Source: Cololabis saira
Lineage: Eukaryota > Chordata > Actinopteri > Beloniformes > Belonidae
Direction: 5' to 3'
Length of the DNA stretch: 64,000 nt
Assembly (NCBI RefSeq): GCF_033807715.1
Contig: NC_084591.1
Span: 43,550,868-43,614,867 of the forward strand
In this document: positions 48,414-59,745 of the stretch, in pieces
Layout of the letters: every line of letters begins with the position of its first letter
Position numbering within the stretch: the first letter of the stretch is position 1
The notes under the pieces: generated by a model
What the model saw: only the letters and a program-made list of their open reading frames with translations
The model's database searches: none
What the model was told of the DNA's origin: nothing
Made by a program: the position numbers and the translations under genes

Positions 48414-51400
48414 ATGAGCACCTTCGGGTATCTCAGAGAGCTCGAGAAATATGAAGAGGTGGATGAAGATGATCTTTTGGCCACACTTTCCTCTGAAGAG
48501 CTGCAGGAGCTGGAGAGGGAGCTGGCTGATCTGGACCTGGAGGAAAACATCCCCAGTGGTTTGAAGCAGAGAGACCAAACCACAAAAATCCCAACGGGGA
48601 CGTTTGACCGGGACGGTTTGCTCAAATACTGGGAGGATACGAACAAAAAGCTGGAAAGGGAGGAGGTGGTAGTCAGTCTCGGGCAGGTGAGCATGGGACA
48701 TTTTTGAATAACCTTATTACCCCACCAGGAAATTAACATCTACTCTTAAAGTCAGAACTGAAATGATTTATGTGAGATGTGTCACATGTGTCACATTTAA
48801 CTTAGATTTGCTGCTGGACAACAGTCTAAAAATACAGACGGGTCTGAGAAATGCCAGCACTAATAACTGTCTGACAGCAATTGAAGGGGTATTTAATTAA
48901 AGGGGAGAGGCTGAAGAATGTTAGCATCCATCTAATCTTCTTTCCTGTCATCTACAGGAAGGACACCCAGACAAAAGTGGGCACCCGACGACGACTAGTG
49001 AGGCCTGCAAGACTGTGGACGGTGACAGGAAGAAAATGTCATGCAATGGAAGGAAGGCTAGAAAGAATGATGAAAAGGAAGTTGAAGTAGAAACCAAAAG
49101 TGAGGTTAAAAAAAAGGATTTGTCCAGGATCAAATTCCCCCATTTAGAAGGACCAATGAGGGCTGAAACCTCTCAAACACCAAGTGGAAACCCAGTTGTA
49201 ATCGACAAGGCTCTGGAGCAGGTTCTTAGCAACGATCCCACCCTGGCCGAGCTCAACCTCAACAACGCTGAAAACATATCACAGTGCACCTTGCTTCGTT
49301 TTGCCGAGGCCTTGTCCACAAATGATCACGTCCACATTTTTAGCCTGGCCAACACACGTGCTGACGACCGGGTTGCGTTTGCCATCGCCGAGATGCTTTG
49401 TAGAAACCGCTTCATCAAAACTCTGAACATTGAGTCCAACTTTGTGTCGGGCCAGGGCGTCCTGGCTCTGCTGGCGGCGCTGCAGCACAACAGCACGCTG
49501 GAGGAGCTGCGCTTCCACAACCAACGGCACATCTGCGGAGGGAAGGTCGAGATGGAGATGGTCCAGTTGCTCAAAGAAAATACAACTCTAATGAAACTCG
49601 GTTACCAGTTTGAGCTCCCGGGCCCGAGAATGACGGTGACCAGCATTCTGACGCGTAACCAGGACCAACAGCGACAGAAGAGGCTGCAGAAGAAGAGCAG
49701 CTTACAAGCTCCTACAGAGAAGTCTAAGCAAGCTGCATCAGCTAACCAACAACCTGCCAAGCCGTCACATCATGCTCCCAATCAGAAGAGCGATATCTCT
49801 CTTTCAACGGTAAATGCACCGGCAAGGAAGAAAGTTGAGATGGATAAATACCATGAAGGTTCAAGTAGCACAAAGGCTCTGCTTAGTCCAAGAAAAGACA
49901 AACCAAAGCTCAATAAGGGCACTGTTGAAAGAGAGAGCCCAGATCATTTTGGGGAACTGAAGAACGACTTGAAGCCGTCGCTACAGAAGAGTGAAGATGA
50001 ACCCTTACAGCCGCCGCAGAAGTCAACTCACATTGCCCTGATGACGGCCATCCGTGAGAGCAGGGTCAGCTCCTTAAAGAAGGTAAAACTTCACACCACT
50101 TGGTTTCAGAGGCAGGGAATGGATAAATAATATGCAGTTTGAGGGAATTCTGTTTCGGGGAATCACTAAATACATTTAGGGCCAGTCCCAATCCCCCCTA
50201 GTCCTACTTTTCAGCCCTTCCCCTAAATGTTGCGTGTTCCTGTGGGGGTAGTGGTGTCCCAATTCCTCTTTGCATGCAGGGGGAGTGGGCATAACGAGGG
50301 CTAGTGTGTATGAATCTAACCCTTCACAGCGAGGGATTTCAGATGCTGACTTCATGACCGAGGGCCTTAAAAAATCTTTTCCCAGAATGCTTTACGTCAT
50401 CATTTACAGACCGAATCAAACAAAAAAACATGGCCGACATTCCTTATTTTTTAGTGAATAAAGTCAATATTTTGAGTTAGTTTCTGCATAAAAATGCGTT
50501 TTGATTACATTTCTAGCGAGAAATATATATTTTACTTTCATAATATTCACTCAGTGAATGTACATAATCAATCGCTTGCTCGTTGTTGCGAAATCTTTTC
50601 AGATCTCGCCAGAATAAAGGCTGATTTATGGTTCCGCGTTACACCAACGCACCAACGTCGATTTAACGCGGACCATAAATCAGCTCCCGAGCCGGCGGCT
50701 CTTCTCTGAAAACATCGGAGCAAATTTCTTAACAGGCGTTATTTGGATAAACTTAGCCCAGGTTGGGGATCTTAACGGTTACTTTTACGCCTGAAAAAAT
50801 ATTAAAACTTAATAAATTGGCATATTAACAGCACTACAGCTGAAATTACAACAGCTTCTAGCTCTGGGCTTCCTGATATGGTGTGACGTATGTGCAAACG
50901 TAACTACGCAGTCGCTTACGTACCCGAACGTAAACCACACAGTGACGTAGCAAGTGGTGTCCCAATCCCTAGGGAACATTACAAGGACCCTACGCCTGTG
51001 GCTTCATTTTTAGGGCTAGTGCTAGAAAGTAGGGGGTGTATTGGGATTGGCCCTTACCCTCCGAAAGCCATGAGAAGCCGAAGCCCTCACTCAGAGGACC
51101 CACTATCTTCAGACGACAGGCTGGGTCCATCAGGTCAGGTTATAAATAGTCTGACTTCACTGTTTGACAAGAATGTGGGCTCCAAGAGTTGCTGGGAAAC
51201 AGACAAGATTAAAAAAGAAAAAGAAAAGGTTTCCAAAGGTGGTCTTACATGGAATCTGTGATCTTTATTCATTTATACGCCTGGTCCCAAAACAGCAGAG
51301 GCCTTGTGAGGGTGTATGGGATGAGGGATGAATGTTTGTTCAACACTCCTCTCTGGTACCTGCATTAAGAGATGTTTTAAATGTCCTGTTTGTTGCTAGG

Positions 51401-54358
51401 CTGCAATGTTTCTGGAAACGCAAAGGCAGTGCAAAAGGTCATATCCAAAAGGTCAGTCCAGCTCAGGGAAACAGCTCCTATGAGGGAGCTAAAAACCAAG
51501 TAACAAATAGGGAATCATTATGGACATATGCCAGATAGCTGGGGAAACACAAGGTAACCAGGAAGTGGTAAAGGGCTAAGGATCAAACATGTGAGGGTTG
51601 ACAGGACAATGAATGATAAATGATGTAGGGGAGGAGGAGGAACCAGGCCAGGCAGGTGACAACAGTACCGGTAACTAAAGAGCATGGAGCTGTAACAAGA
51701 GATATATAAATAAGTATTTCAAAATGAAAAAGAAAATATAACCAGATATATTTTATTACATCGTAAAAAATGAACACATAAGAATTCAATATTTAAAAAA
51801 AATCAGAAATTATGATTAGCGATTATTGCTCATACAACAGAGACACTGGTGTAAAATAGTTTTGAATGAATAAATGAATGAATGAATTCATTAATTAATT
51901 AATTTTTATTTCGAACATGTATATATATGCATGCATATATAAAAATGAAAGTAAAAATAAAAAGATAAACATTTACATCTTCATATTCACATATGTTCAA
52001 AAAAAAGGAGTAGGAAGAAGTCTACACTTTTCCCTAGTTCCTACCCCTTTATAACTTTATATTATCGCTATTAACCCTTAATTATCTACACAATATCCAT
52101 ATAAATATAATCTATATAAATACTACGTAAGCATGCCTATTATTACATAATTATCCATATAAGTATATAGAACATATAAATATTACATAAATATTATATC
52201 AATATCTAGAAAATACAAATATTATATAAATCTATATAAATATACACTATATAAACTATAAATATAATTAAAATATTAAATTAAAATTAAAATTAATTAA
52301 AATTAAAATATCCCTATAAATATATATGTGCTTTAATTAAGTTATTTATTGAACTTTTATTGTTATCATCATTATATTTGAAAACAGAATGCAACACTAT
52401 GCAGATCTCATAAAGCTTCATATCAACATATCAAACATTTTCAATGAAAAATTGTGAGGGGACAATGTCTAGCACAGTTATCACGCTCTTTTCTCTGATC
52501 TGTGTGTTTCTGGGGCTGAGGGGAGCAGTGGTCAGAGTTTTGGGGGGACTGTTGTCCCCTTCTGGTCTGATAAAGGGTTTGGGTGATGAGCCAAATGTTT
52601 TCAGTATGTGACACATCTGGACTGCAGGCAGGTCAGTTAAGCACCTGAATAACTCTCAAATGAAGCTAAACCTCTGCTATGGAGGCAGTTTATGGTTGGG
52701 TATTGTCTTTCTGAAAGATGCAAGGCTTCTCCTGGAAAAAGACGTTATTGGGTGGGAGCAAGTTTCCTTTCCAGATGTGCAGGCTCTCCATTCCTTAGAC
52801 ATTAATCTCCTTATCAGAGAGCCGGCTTTTGAATTGAAGGCTGATAACAAGTTGGATTATCTTTCTACTCCTCAGTCCAAAGGACGTAACAGCCATAGTT
52901 TCAAAAAAGAAAAAGATTCAACTTTTCTGGCCTGAGAACTGTTTTCCATTTCATCTCCACATGTGTTCCTGCAGTAATTCCCTTTACAGAATGGTTCCTG
53001 TTTTTAACTCAGAGCTCAATGAAGTCCAGAAGATCACAGGCATCTGAAACAGATTTTCAGTTTAGTCATATTTTAACAGATTATTTGCATCTTTTGACAA
53101 GATTATGCATTTAAGATGATACGATATCCAAAGTCTTTGCAATTTGATGCAGAAAAGCAGGATTCTGAAACTGTTTCCCACTTTGTAGATGCAGTTTTTT
53201 CCCAGGTTGGTGAACCCATCTGTAGTTGGAGAGTCTGCCTCTCTAAGATGTTCTTTACAGTCATGTTGCTGACAGTTGTCTTAATTAGTTTCAAACTGTT
53301 CCTCCAGGCCTTTTTCTTTTAACAACCACTCACTTTTTCCCCAACTTTTTTTTCATCTGTGTTGCTGCCATCACATTTAAAGTGAGTTTGTGTTTCAAAA
53401 TGTTGAAATACTACCAGCACAAAATATCCCTTTCAAGATTTTATGGCTTCTCTGTTTTGCTGTGAATAAAAATTGTTTCGATTAGAAGTCGTTGCGTTCT
53501 ATTTTTCTTTACATTTTGCACTTTAGCATCTTTTTTTGGAGTTAGGGTTTTGCTTTATCTGGAATTAAATATCAAAGCGATTCATCATCACTTTGATATT
53601 CATCACGGCTCATGATAGATACACTGTAAAACCTGATAAGTTAGTTGAACTCAAACTGAGGAAACCGATCGCCTAAAACCATTTAGTTTATTAACTCAAA
53701 TAATTAAAGTGTAAAAAAAATATTCCATTTAGGTTCAAGTAACTCAAATATTTATTGTTAAGGTAATTTGGTGAAATAAATTTGATAGTACCATTTCATT
53801 CAGTAAACTGAATTTAAAACTAATACGTATTAAACACTCATATGTAGTATTTCCTTCAGACGTATTAAAAAAGTATTGATTGTATTAATTTGCATCAAGC
53901 CAGACTAACTTAATTGAATCTTCTTTACATAAATTGTATCACTTAAGTTGAAGTTATTCCTCTAAATTAAATTATCACATTCTAGTGGTCACAAACCGAT
54001 TGCCACCATTTTAGTCGTCATAACTTAAATAACTCAACTTTAAGTTGCTTTAACACAATACAAACACCTTATACCAGCTTCAAACATTTATTTATTTCAT
54101 TTTTGAGTTATCTTAACTGATGGCAATGAGTGACCACAACTTTTTCCAAAGTTTAAGTTATTTCAACTTACTTCTTATTAAGATGCACTGTTAGGTTTTA
54201 TGTTTTCAGAAGAAGACTTGTTATCTGTATCCAAATGGAATTTTATTCCCAAAGTTCTGATCAGTAATTTGCTGACGTCAATGGTAATTTTTTTCTTCCA
54301 CACCTGATAGCTGTTTGTGTGTTTCATGTCATTTCAGGTGGATCCTGCTCAGAGCTGA
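48414..54358 (+). CDS. lmod2: Leiomodin-2 (472 aa)
   Basis: Exons: 48414-48686, 48958-50082 and 54338-54358, all joined in phase 0. The N-terminus (FGYLRELEKYEEVDEDDLLA, then GTFDRDGLLKYWEDTNKKL) is the tropomodulin/leiomodin tropomyosin- and actin-binding region. A charged linker follows (aa 92-167), then the leucine-rich-repeat actin-binding domain at about aa 168-325 (DPTLAELNLNN, LSTNDHVHIFSLANT, FIKTLNIESNFVSG, NSTLEELRFHNQ). A WH2 motif lies at about aa 447-468 (THIALMTAIRESRVSSLKK). Leiomodins nucleate and elongate actin at thin-filament pointed ends in striated muscle. Position between asb15 and wasl supports LMOD2. It is shorter than human LMOD2 (547 aa) and lacks the long poly-proline stretch before WH2. 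The last exon is less certain than the first two. Confidence 0.88.
50179..51053. mobile_element. Harbinger-like MITE with 3-bp target duplication
   Basis: The left end GGGCCAGTCCCAATCCCCCC and right end TGTATTGGGATTGGCCC are inverted. TTA occurs directly outside both ends (50176-50178 and 51054-51056), as expected for PIF/Harbinger. A palindromic MITE (50617-50691) lies inside. It is in lmod2 intron 2. Confidence 0.75.
51060..52420. other. lmod2 intron 2, middle part
   Basis: Mostly unremarkable. 51880-52330 is extremely AT-rich and contains TTTATTTCGAACATG and AAAGGAGTAGGAAGAAGT, known from 3' parts of fish LINEs, so a decayed LINE end is likely. Confidence 0.35.
52430..53480. other. lmod2 intron 2, possible unclassified repeat
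   Basis: Short frames on both strands (for example 52660-52935) have no recognised similarity. The sequence has the look of a decayed repeat but I find no terminal structure. Confidence 0.25.
53622..54191. mobile_element. Probable DNA transposon remnant (CACTGTAAAA ends)
   Basis: The left end CACTGTAAAACCTGATAAGT is partly mirrored by TTCTTATTAAGATGCACTG at the right. The interior is rich in AACTCAA/TTGAGTT-type blocks, as in common fish MITEs. Confidence 0.4.
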
Positions 54359-54525
54359 ACTGTTCTAACGCTGCATTCTTGTTTTATATTCATTTAATAT
54401 GTGTGTGCTGTGTTATTTCATTTGTAACAATGTTGCATTTCTGCCGGCTTCAGGTTGTACTTTCTTTTTGTTACTGTGTGAAAAACCTGCGGTGAACGCC
54501 GTCAAATAAACTTTACATCATGACA
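54338..54525 (+). terminator. lmod2: lmod2 last exon (six codons, stop) and 3' UTR with poly(A) signal
   Basis: The acceptor GTCATTTCAG precedes GTG GAT CCT GCT CAG AGC TGA, in phase with exon 2. AATAAA at 54505-54510 lies about 150 nt after the stop. The combination of acceptor, frame and poly(A) signal supports a real terminal exon 4.25 kb from exon 2. Confidence 0.7.
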
Positions 54526-55037
54526 CAGATATTTTTTCTCCTTTAGCCTTCATGAGTTTAGTTTGGTGAAAACATCTAAAAGTTGTCGTTAAAATGACAG
54601 AATACTTCCAGCTTCTAAGGTGTGATTTAAACACCATCCTCCACACCAGCACTATACAGATATGCTGAGCCAAAGTAATACCACAGTTCACATATGTGTC
54701 AGGGTTTGACACTTCCCCCCAGTTTTTGACTTTCAGTTTCTGTCTTCCCCCGCCTGTGTCCCATCTGCCCTGATTGTGTCTGCACCTGTGTCTCGTCATG
54801 TCTCGTTATCCCTTCAGTATATCTTGTCTTGTCATTCCTTGGTTCCCTGTCGGTCCGTACTGTTCTCTCCTCCATGTCTCCTTGTAGTTTTTGTCTTGAT
54901 CCTGGTTTTTGTGTTTTTTGATCCTGCTCTGCAGCGCTTTGCTTTTGCCCTTTTGGATTAAAACCCTTTTGTTTTTGAGAACTTCTGCCTCCAGCCTCCC
55001 TCTGTCTCCTGCACTTGGGTCCTTTAAGAACCAAACC

Positions 55038-56903
55038 ATGACAGAACGGACCGACCATATGGACCCAGCGGGAGACTACCTCATCCTCATGGAGTTTTTG
55101 CGCCAGGAGGAGTACTGGGACCCCTTTTGGGGAACACGCCTGGCTCTGGGTGGGCCCAGGAGCCTGCAGGCCCAGGGGAAGCGACGGCGTCAGCGCCAGC
55201 CCCAGCCCCAGCCTGTTCCGGTGGGGGCCCTGGACGCACCTCTTCCTGTTCCCGAGGTGGTCCTGGACGCATCCCAGCCTGTTTCCCCCTTCTGGGGAAC
55301 ACGCCTGGCTCAAAGCGGGCCCAGGGGTTCTCAGCCCCAGGGGAAGCGACGGCGTCAGCCCCAGCCTGCTCCGGCGGTGGTCCTGGACGCATCGCTCCCT
55401 GTTCCTGCTCCGCCGGTGGTCCTGGACGCATCGCCCCCTGTTCTGGCTCCAGCGGTGGTCCTGGACGCCTCAGCTCCTGGTGGAGTTCCTCCTCCGGTGA
55501 TGGTTCCGGACCCTCCTCAGCCAGCTCCGAGGACCCGTGCCCCCCCTCAGCCAGCTCCGAGGACCCGTGCCCCCCCTCAGCCAGCTCCGAGGACCCGTGC
55601 CCCCCCTCAGCCAGCTCCTAGGACCCGTGCCCCCCCTCAGCCAGCTCCGAGGACCCGTGTTCCCCCCCAGCCCGCCCTGGATGTGGACTGTGGGGACATC
55701 TGGGATCTGTCCCTTGAGGGGGGGCCAGCGCCCCGGACCCGGGTACCCCCGCAGCCGGCACCTCGGACCCGGGTACCCCCGCAGCCAGCGCCACGGACCC
55801 GGGTCCCCACTCGGGCAGCTCCGGGGATCCTCTGCCCCCCGACGCTGGCTCCCCGCATCCTGTCTGCTCCTGTTCCGGCTCCCCGCCTCCTGTCTGCTCC
55901 TGTTCCGGCTCCCCGCCTCCTGTCTGCTCCTGTTCCGGCTCCCCGCCTCCTGTCTGCTCCTGTTCCGGCTCCCCGCCTCCTGTCTGCTCCTGTTCCGGCT
56001 CCCCGCCCCCTGTCTGCTCCTGTTCCGGCTCCCCGCCCCCTGTCTGCTCCTGTTCCGGCTCCCCGCCTCCTGTCAGCCCCGACTCCGGATCCTGAGGCGG
56101 TCCCGCAGCCCTCTGTTCCTGAGGCGGCCCCGCAGCCCTCTGTTCCTGAGGCGGCCCCGCAGCCCTCTGTTCCTGAGGCGGCCCCGCAGCCCTCTGTTCC
56201 TGAGGCGGCCCCGCAGCCCTCTGTTCCTGAGGCGGCCCCGCAGCCCTCTGTTCCTGAGGCGGCCCCGCAGCCCTCTGTTCCTGAGGCGGCCCCGCAGCCC
56301 TCTGTTCCTGAGGCGGCCCCGCAGCCCTCTGTTCCTGAGGCGGCCCCGCAGCCCTCGGTTCCTGAGGCGGCCCCGCAGCCCTCGGTTCCTGAGGCGGTCC
56401 CGCAGCCCTCGGTTCCTGAGGCGGTCCCGCAGCCCTCGGTTCCTGAGGCGGTCCCGCAGCCCTCGGTTCCTGAGGCGGTCCCGCAGCCCTCGGTTCCTGA
56501 GGCGGTCCCGCAGCCCTCGGTTCCTGAGGCGGTCCCGCAGCCCTCGGTTCCTGAGGCGGTCCCGCAGCCCTCGGTTCCTGAGGCGGTCCCGCAGCCCTCG
56601 GTTCCTGAGGCGGTCCCGCAGCCCTCTGTTCCTGAGGCGGTCCCGCAGCCCCGTCAGGTTCCCGAGTCCCGTCAGGTTCCCGAGTCCCGTCAGGTTCCCG
56701 AGTCCCGCCAGGAATCCCTGTCACGCCCCCCGCCAAGACCCAGGCCTAGGCCTCGGGGACGCCCCCCCGAGCTCTCTCGCTGGTCTGCTCGGTCCCGAGG
56801 GCGGCCCCCGGAGCTTTGGCCGTGTGTGGCCTGGGCCCTCCTCCAGGCCCCCTCCGCCCACCCTGGGTTAGGACTCTGGGGACATCTGGGATCTGTCCCT
56901 TGA
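55038..56903 (+). CDS. Gag-like proline-rich repeat protein of the LTR element (621 aa)
   Basis: The ATG at 55038 overlaps the end of the 5' LTR; the stop at 56901-56903 lies 11 bp before the 3' LTR. The protein begins MTERTDHMDPAGDYLILMEF, then GTRLALGGPRSLQ and a basic QGKRRRQ segment that occurs twice. Next come about five PPQPAPRTRA decapeptides (30-bp DNA units, 55517-55666), eight LLSAPVPAPR units (30 bp, 55857-56075) and about 21 VPEAAPQPS/VPEAVPQPS nonapeptides (27 bp, 56092-56649). The C-terminus has GRPPEL motifs. No enzyme or zinc-knuckle motif is visible. The Gag-like role is inferred from position. Open antisense frames are by-products of the repeats. Confidence 0.5.
   Translation: MTERTDHMDPAGDYLILMEFLRQEEYWDPFWGTRLALGGPRSLQAQGKRRRQRQPQPQPVPVGALDAPLPVPEVVLDASQPVSPFWGTRLAQSGPRGSQPQGKRRRQPQPAPAVVLDASLPVPAPPVVLDASPPVLAPAVVLDASAPGGVPPPVMVPDPPQPAPRTRAPPQPAPRTRAPPQPAPRTRAPPQPAPRTRAPPQPAPRTRVPPQPALDVDCGDIWDLSLEGGPAPRTRVPPQPAPRTRVPPQPAPRTRVPTRAAPGILCPPTLAPRILSAPVPAPRLLSAPVPAPRLLSAPVPAPRLLSAPVPAPRLLSAPVPAPRPLSAPVPAPRPLSAPVPAPRLLSAPTPDPEAVPQPSVPEAAPQPSVPEAAPQPSVPEAAPQPSVPEAAPQPSVPEAAPQPSVPEAAPQPSVPEAAPQPSVPEAAPQPSVPEAAPQPSVPEAAPQPSVPEAVPQPSVPEAVPQPSVPEAVPQPSVPEAVPQPSVPEAVPQPSVPEAVPQPSVPEAVPQPSVPEAVPQPSVPEAVPQPSVPEAVPQPRQVPESRQVPESRQVPESRQESLSRPPPRPRPRPRGRPPELSRWSARSRGRPPELWPCVAWALLQAPSAHPGLGLWGHLGSVP
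56092..56649. repeat. 27-bp minisatellite, about 21 units
   Basis: Unit CCTGAGGCGG(C/T)CCCGCAG plus CCCTC(T/G)GTT. Variants sort in order along the array (GGCCCC/TCTG, then GGCCCC/TCGG, then GGTCCC/TCGG), the pattern left by stepwise local duplication. Confidence 0.9.
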
Positions 56904-57310
56904 GGGGGGCGTACTGTCAGGGTTTGACACTTCCCCCCAGTTTTTGACTTTCAGTTTCTGTCTTCCCCCGCCTGTGTCCCATCTGCCCTGATTGTGTCTG
57001 CACCTGTGTCTCGTCATGTCTCGTTATCCCTTCAGTATATCTTGTCTTGTCATTCCTTGGTTCCCTGTCGGTCCGTACTGTTCTCTCCTCCATGTCTCCT
57101 TGTAGTTTTTGTCTTGATCCTGGTTTTTGTGTTTTTTGATCCTGCTCTGCAGCGCCTTGTTTTTGCCATTTTATGGATTAAATCCTTTTTGTTTTTGAGA
57201 ACTCCTGACTCCAGCCTCCCTCTGTCTCCTGCACTTGGGTCCTAAGAAAACCTAAACCATGACAATATGTGTATCCAACACTGGAACAACGCTGTGTATT
57301 AATGTACCAG

Positions 57311-57988
57311 CAGTACTGGAGTTGAGGGGAGATGAGGGGGGATGGCATCCCCTCCTGAAATTAGACGCTATATAAATAAAATTGAATTGAATTGAAATAA
57401 AAACGGTCCAAATCATCCCCCCTGTAAAACTGCCATCCCCCCTTTCCATCCCTTATGTCATTTCATCAATTAATGTGGTTTTACTGCTATTTCAACATTT
57501 AGAGTCATCACCAGAAAAATAACACCAGAAAAATAACATGTTACTTGACAATTTTCACCTGTTTCAAGCAAATTTTCACTTGAAATAAGTAGGAAAATCT
57601 GCCAGTGGGACAAGATTTATCTATCTTCTCATTACAAGCAAAAAAATCTTGTTCCACTGGCAGATTTTTCTACTTGTTTTAAGTGAAAATGACAAATATT
57701 CTTGTTAAGATTGTGAGTTTTTGCAGTGATCCATTTTACTTATCCTGTGAAGGACAGAGTCATATTGATAAGTTCAGAAAACTGTTTTTATTGTTGTGTT
57801 TTGATGTATTTGATGTAAGCCCAGTGGATATTTAAAGCTTACAGAAGGCTGCATTTAACTGCTGCTATGTCATTCCTGCAGTATTGGTCGGTGCTTTTAT
57901 TTGTAATATATTAAATTATTTGTAATCAGCACAAATTATCTGATAAAATCCACCATCCCCCTGATTTTTTTTTACAACTTGAGTACTG
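57311..57988. mobile_element. hAT-like MITE, CAGTACT family, with a tiny LINE-tail insertion
   Basis: The ends are CAGTACTGGAGTTG and CAACTTGAGTACTG. The flanks TGTACCAG and TGTACCAA match at seven of eight bases. A 34-bp insert at 57361-57394 (ACGCTATATAAATAAAATTG and GAATT repeats) equals an L2-like LINE 3' terminus. Confidence 0.82.
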
Positions 57989-58680
57989 TGTACCAAACAT
58001 CATCAGTCTGTCAGCAGAGGATTTTATTTAGCTTCAATTAAACCCTAACATTTATACGACATCTGATTAAAGACATGTTGTAATGAGGGATCCCCCCTCG
58101 GGGTAGTTGTCATGTACTTTGAGCAGCTGGTAAACGCATCTCAGTGACAGCGGGATGTGAGGAGACGGGATTAGAAGCTGACTGAAGCTCTGCACTTTCA
58201 CTCACGTCAGATCCAATGAAAGTTCACACAGCACGTTGGAAAAAGAGATCATTGTTCAGAAACACACAGCTGTAGTCAGATCTCACACACTGGTTTATTA
58301 CAGTTATCAACTGAACGCTTTAACAGTGAACTGTGGCAACAAGAAGTATGTGAGCATTTTGAAATCAACCGATTTTAGATCTTTATATTCACCACAGAAT
58401 GTTGGGTATTTAAGTGACATAAGTCAACAAACAATGTGTTTAAGATGATAACACACAAGCAGCAATTACTGTTTGGGATTTTGATGAAAACAGCCAAATG
58501 GAGGGAAGTCTAAGTGACCCCTTATAGCTATTCATGAACAGCAAACCTAAACTGTCATTTTTCAAAGCAGCTCTAAAACCACAGCTTCAGTAAAGACACT
58601 TAACATGATAATTGTACAACTTAAGTTCATTGTGTTTGTTTTTGACTTGATTGAGGATCAGATCACTTTTTGGTGGGCAA
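57989..58680. other. Intergenic, nothing recognised
   Basis: No coding, RNA or repeat signal seen in this stretch. Confidence 0.4.
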
Positions 58681-58681
58681 A

Positions 58682-59745
58682 TTAAAGGTATAGTCCTTGA
58701 TGTTGGAGAGCTAGCAAGATTTGAAAGTGGCACCTCCTCTAAGCCCCGCCCACTCCCCCCCTCCCGTCAGCAGTCCGTCCAAAGCCACGCCCCCACAAAC
58801 TTTGGGGAACGCGCATTTGCAGGAGTCGAGTTTTCCAGGACATTTTGGACAGCACATTTTCAACTAAACTACCCCATGTCTCATTCACCTGTAAGCGAGG
58901 CTGGTTTTAGGGGGGGGCAGGGGTGAGCTGTGCCCATTTTATAATTTTATTTTTTTATAAATCTAAAAAAATATCACAGAATATATGTACCGTTACTGAT
59001 TGGGTGGGCACTGTGCATCATTTTTAGACACAACAATGAACGCATACCGCAAAAGTTATGTCTCGGGGGAGGGACCCGACGTCCCAGCAAAATGAGACAA
59101 CAGAGAATTGTTCAGAACAACAGACAGAGACACGCTGAAGGCTGATTTATGGTTCTGTGTTACACCAACGCAGAATGGTGCGCGTCGCCACGTACCCTAC
59201 ACCATAGGCTACGGCGTACCCGTGGCAACAGAGCCTGCACAGCACCGCAGCGCAGCGCACCGCAGCACAGCGCAGCGCACCGCACCGCCACCGGCACCGC
59301 TCTCCGCCCTCGCCGGGATGGAGACGCCTCCATCCCCACGGACCCCCATACTGGGGAGGTGGTATTTTTTGCTGCATTTTTTCGTTTTCTGCGCCATTCT
59401 TCAGCAAACGTGCCTCGAGTGTGTGAAGTTTTCCGGGCAAGATTTTCGACGTGACGAGTGTGCGCATGGGACAGAGGGGGGCGTGGGCGGGACCTAAAAT
59501 GAAGGTATGTGATTGATTCTTTCCCCCCTGCCAATCCTCTGGTCCTCTGACCAATCTGTACCACTCAGCGCGCAAAAAACAGATTGGTCAGAGTTTTTAC
59601 AGGATTAAAGCTGTCAGAGAGGTCGGATTTTTTTTCTTTCCTTTTTCTGAACACATTATTCACTGGCTACTCTCAGGATGGAAGGACCGTTTCACCCAGT
59701 ATAACAATAAATGTTTTTGAATACGATTACAGACTATACCTTTAA
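58682..59745. mobile_element. TTAA-type non-autonomous DNA transposon with a nested palindromic MITE
   Basis: TTAA at 58682-58685 and 59742-59745. The inverted ends are TTAAAGGTATAGTCC and AGACTATACCTTTAA. 59137-59225 is a copy of the palindromic MITE at 6719-6862. Confidence 0.7.

Larger units (their letters stand above)
54697..57264 (+). mobile_element. Non-autonomous LTR retrotransposon with repeat-rich interior (2568 bp)
   Basis: LTRs 54697-55043 (347 bp) and 56915-57264 (350 bp) begin TGTCAGGGTTTGACAC and end ACCATGACA. They differ only by a few bases and small indels. The 5-bp target duplication ATATG is at 54692-54696 and 57265-57269. A purine-rich tract (TTGAGGGGGGCG) precedes the 3' LTR. 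No clear primer-binding site was identified. The interior encodes one Gag-like frame and no protease, RT or integrase. It lies about 190 bp beyond the lmod2 poly(A) signal. Confidence 0.9.

Noticed and set aside
55618..56736. 372-residue antisense frame rich in Gly/Pro/Gln
   Set aside because: The tandem repeat lacks stops in several frames; only the sense frame has a fitting start and stop relative to the LTRs. The same holds for antisense frames at 13263-14107.
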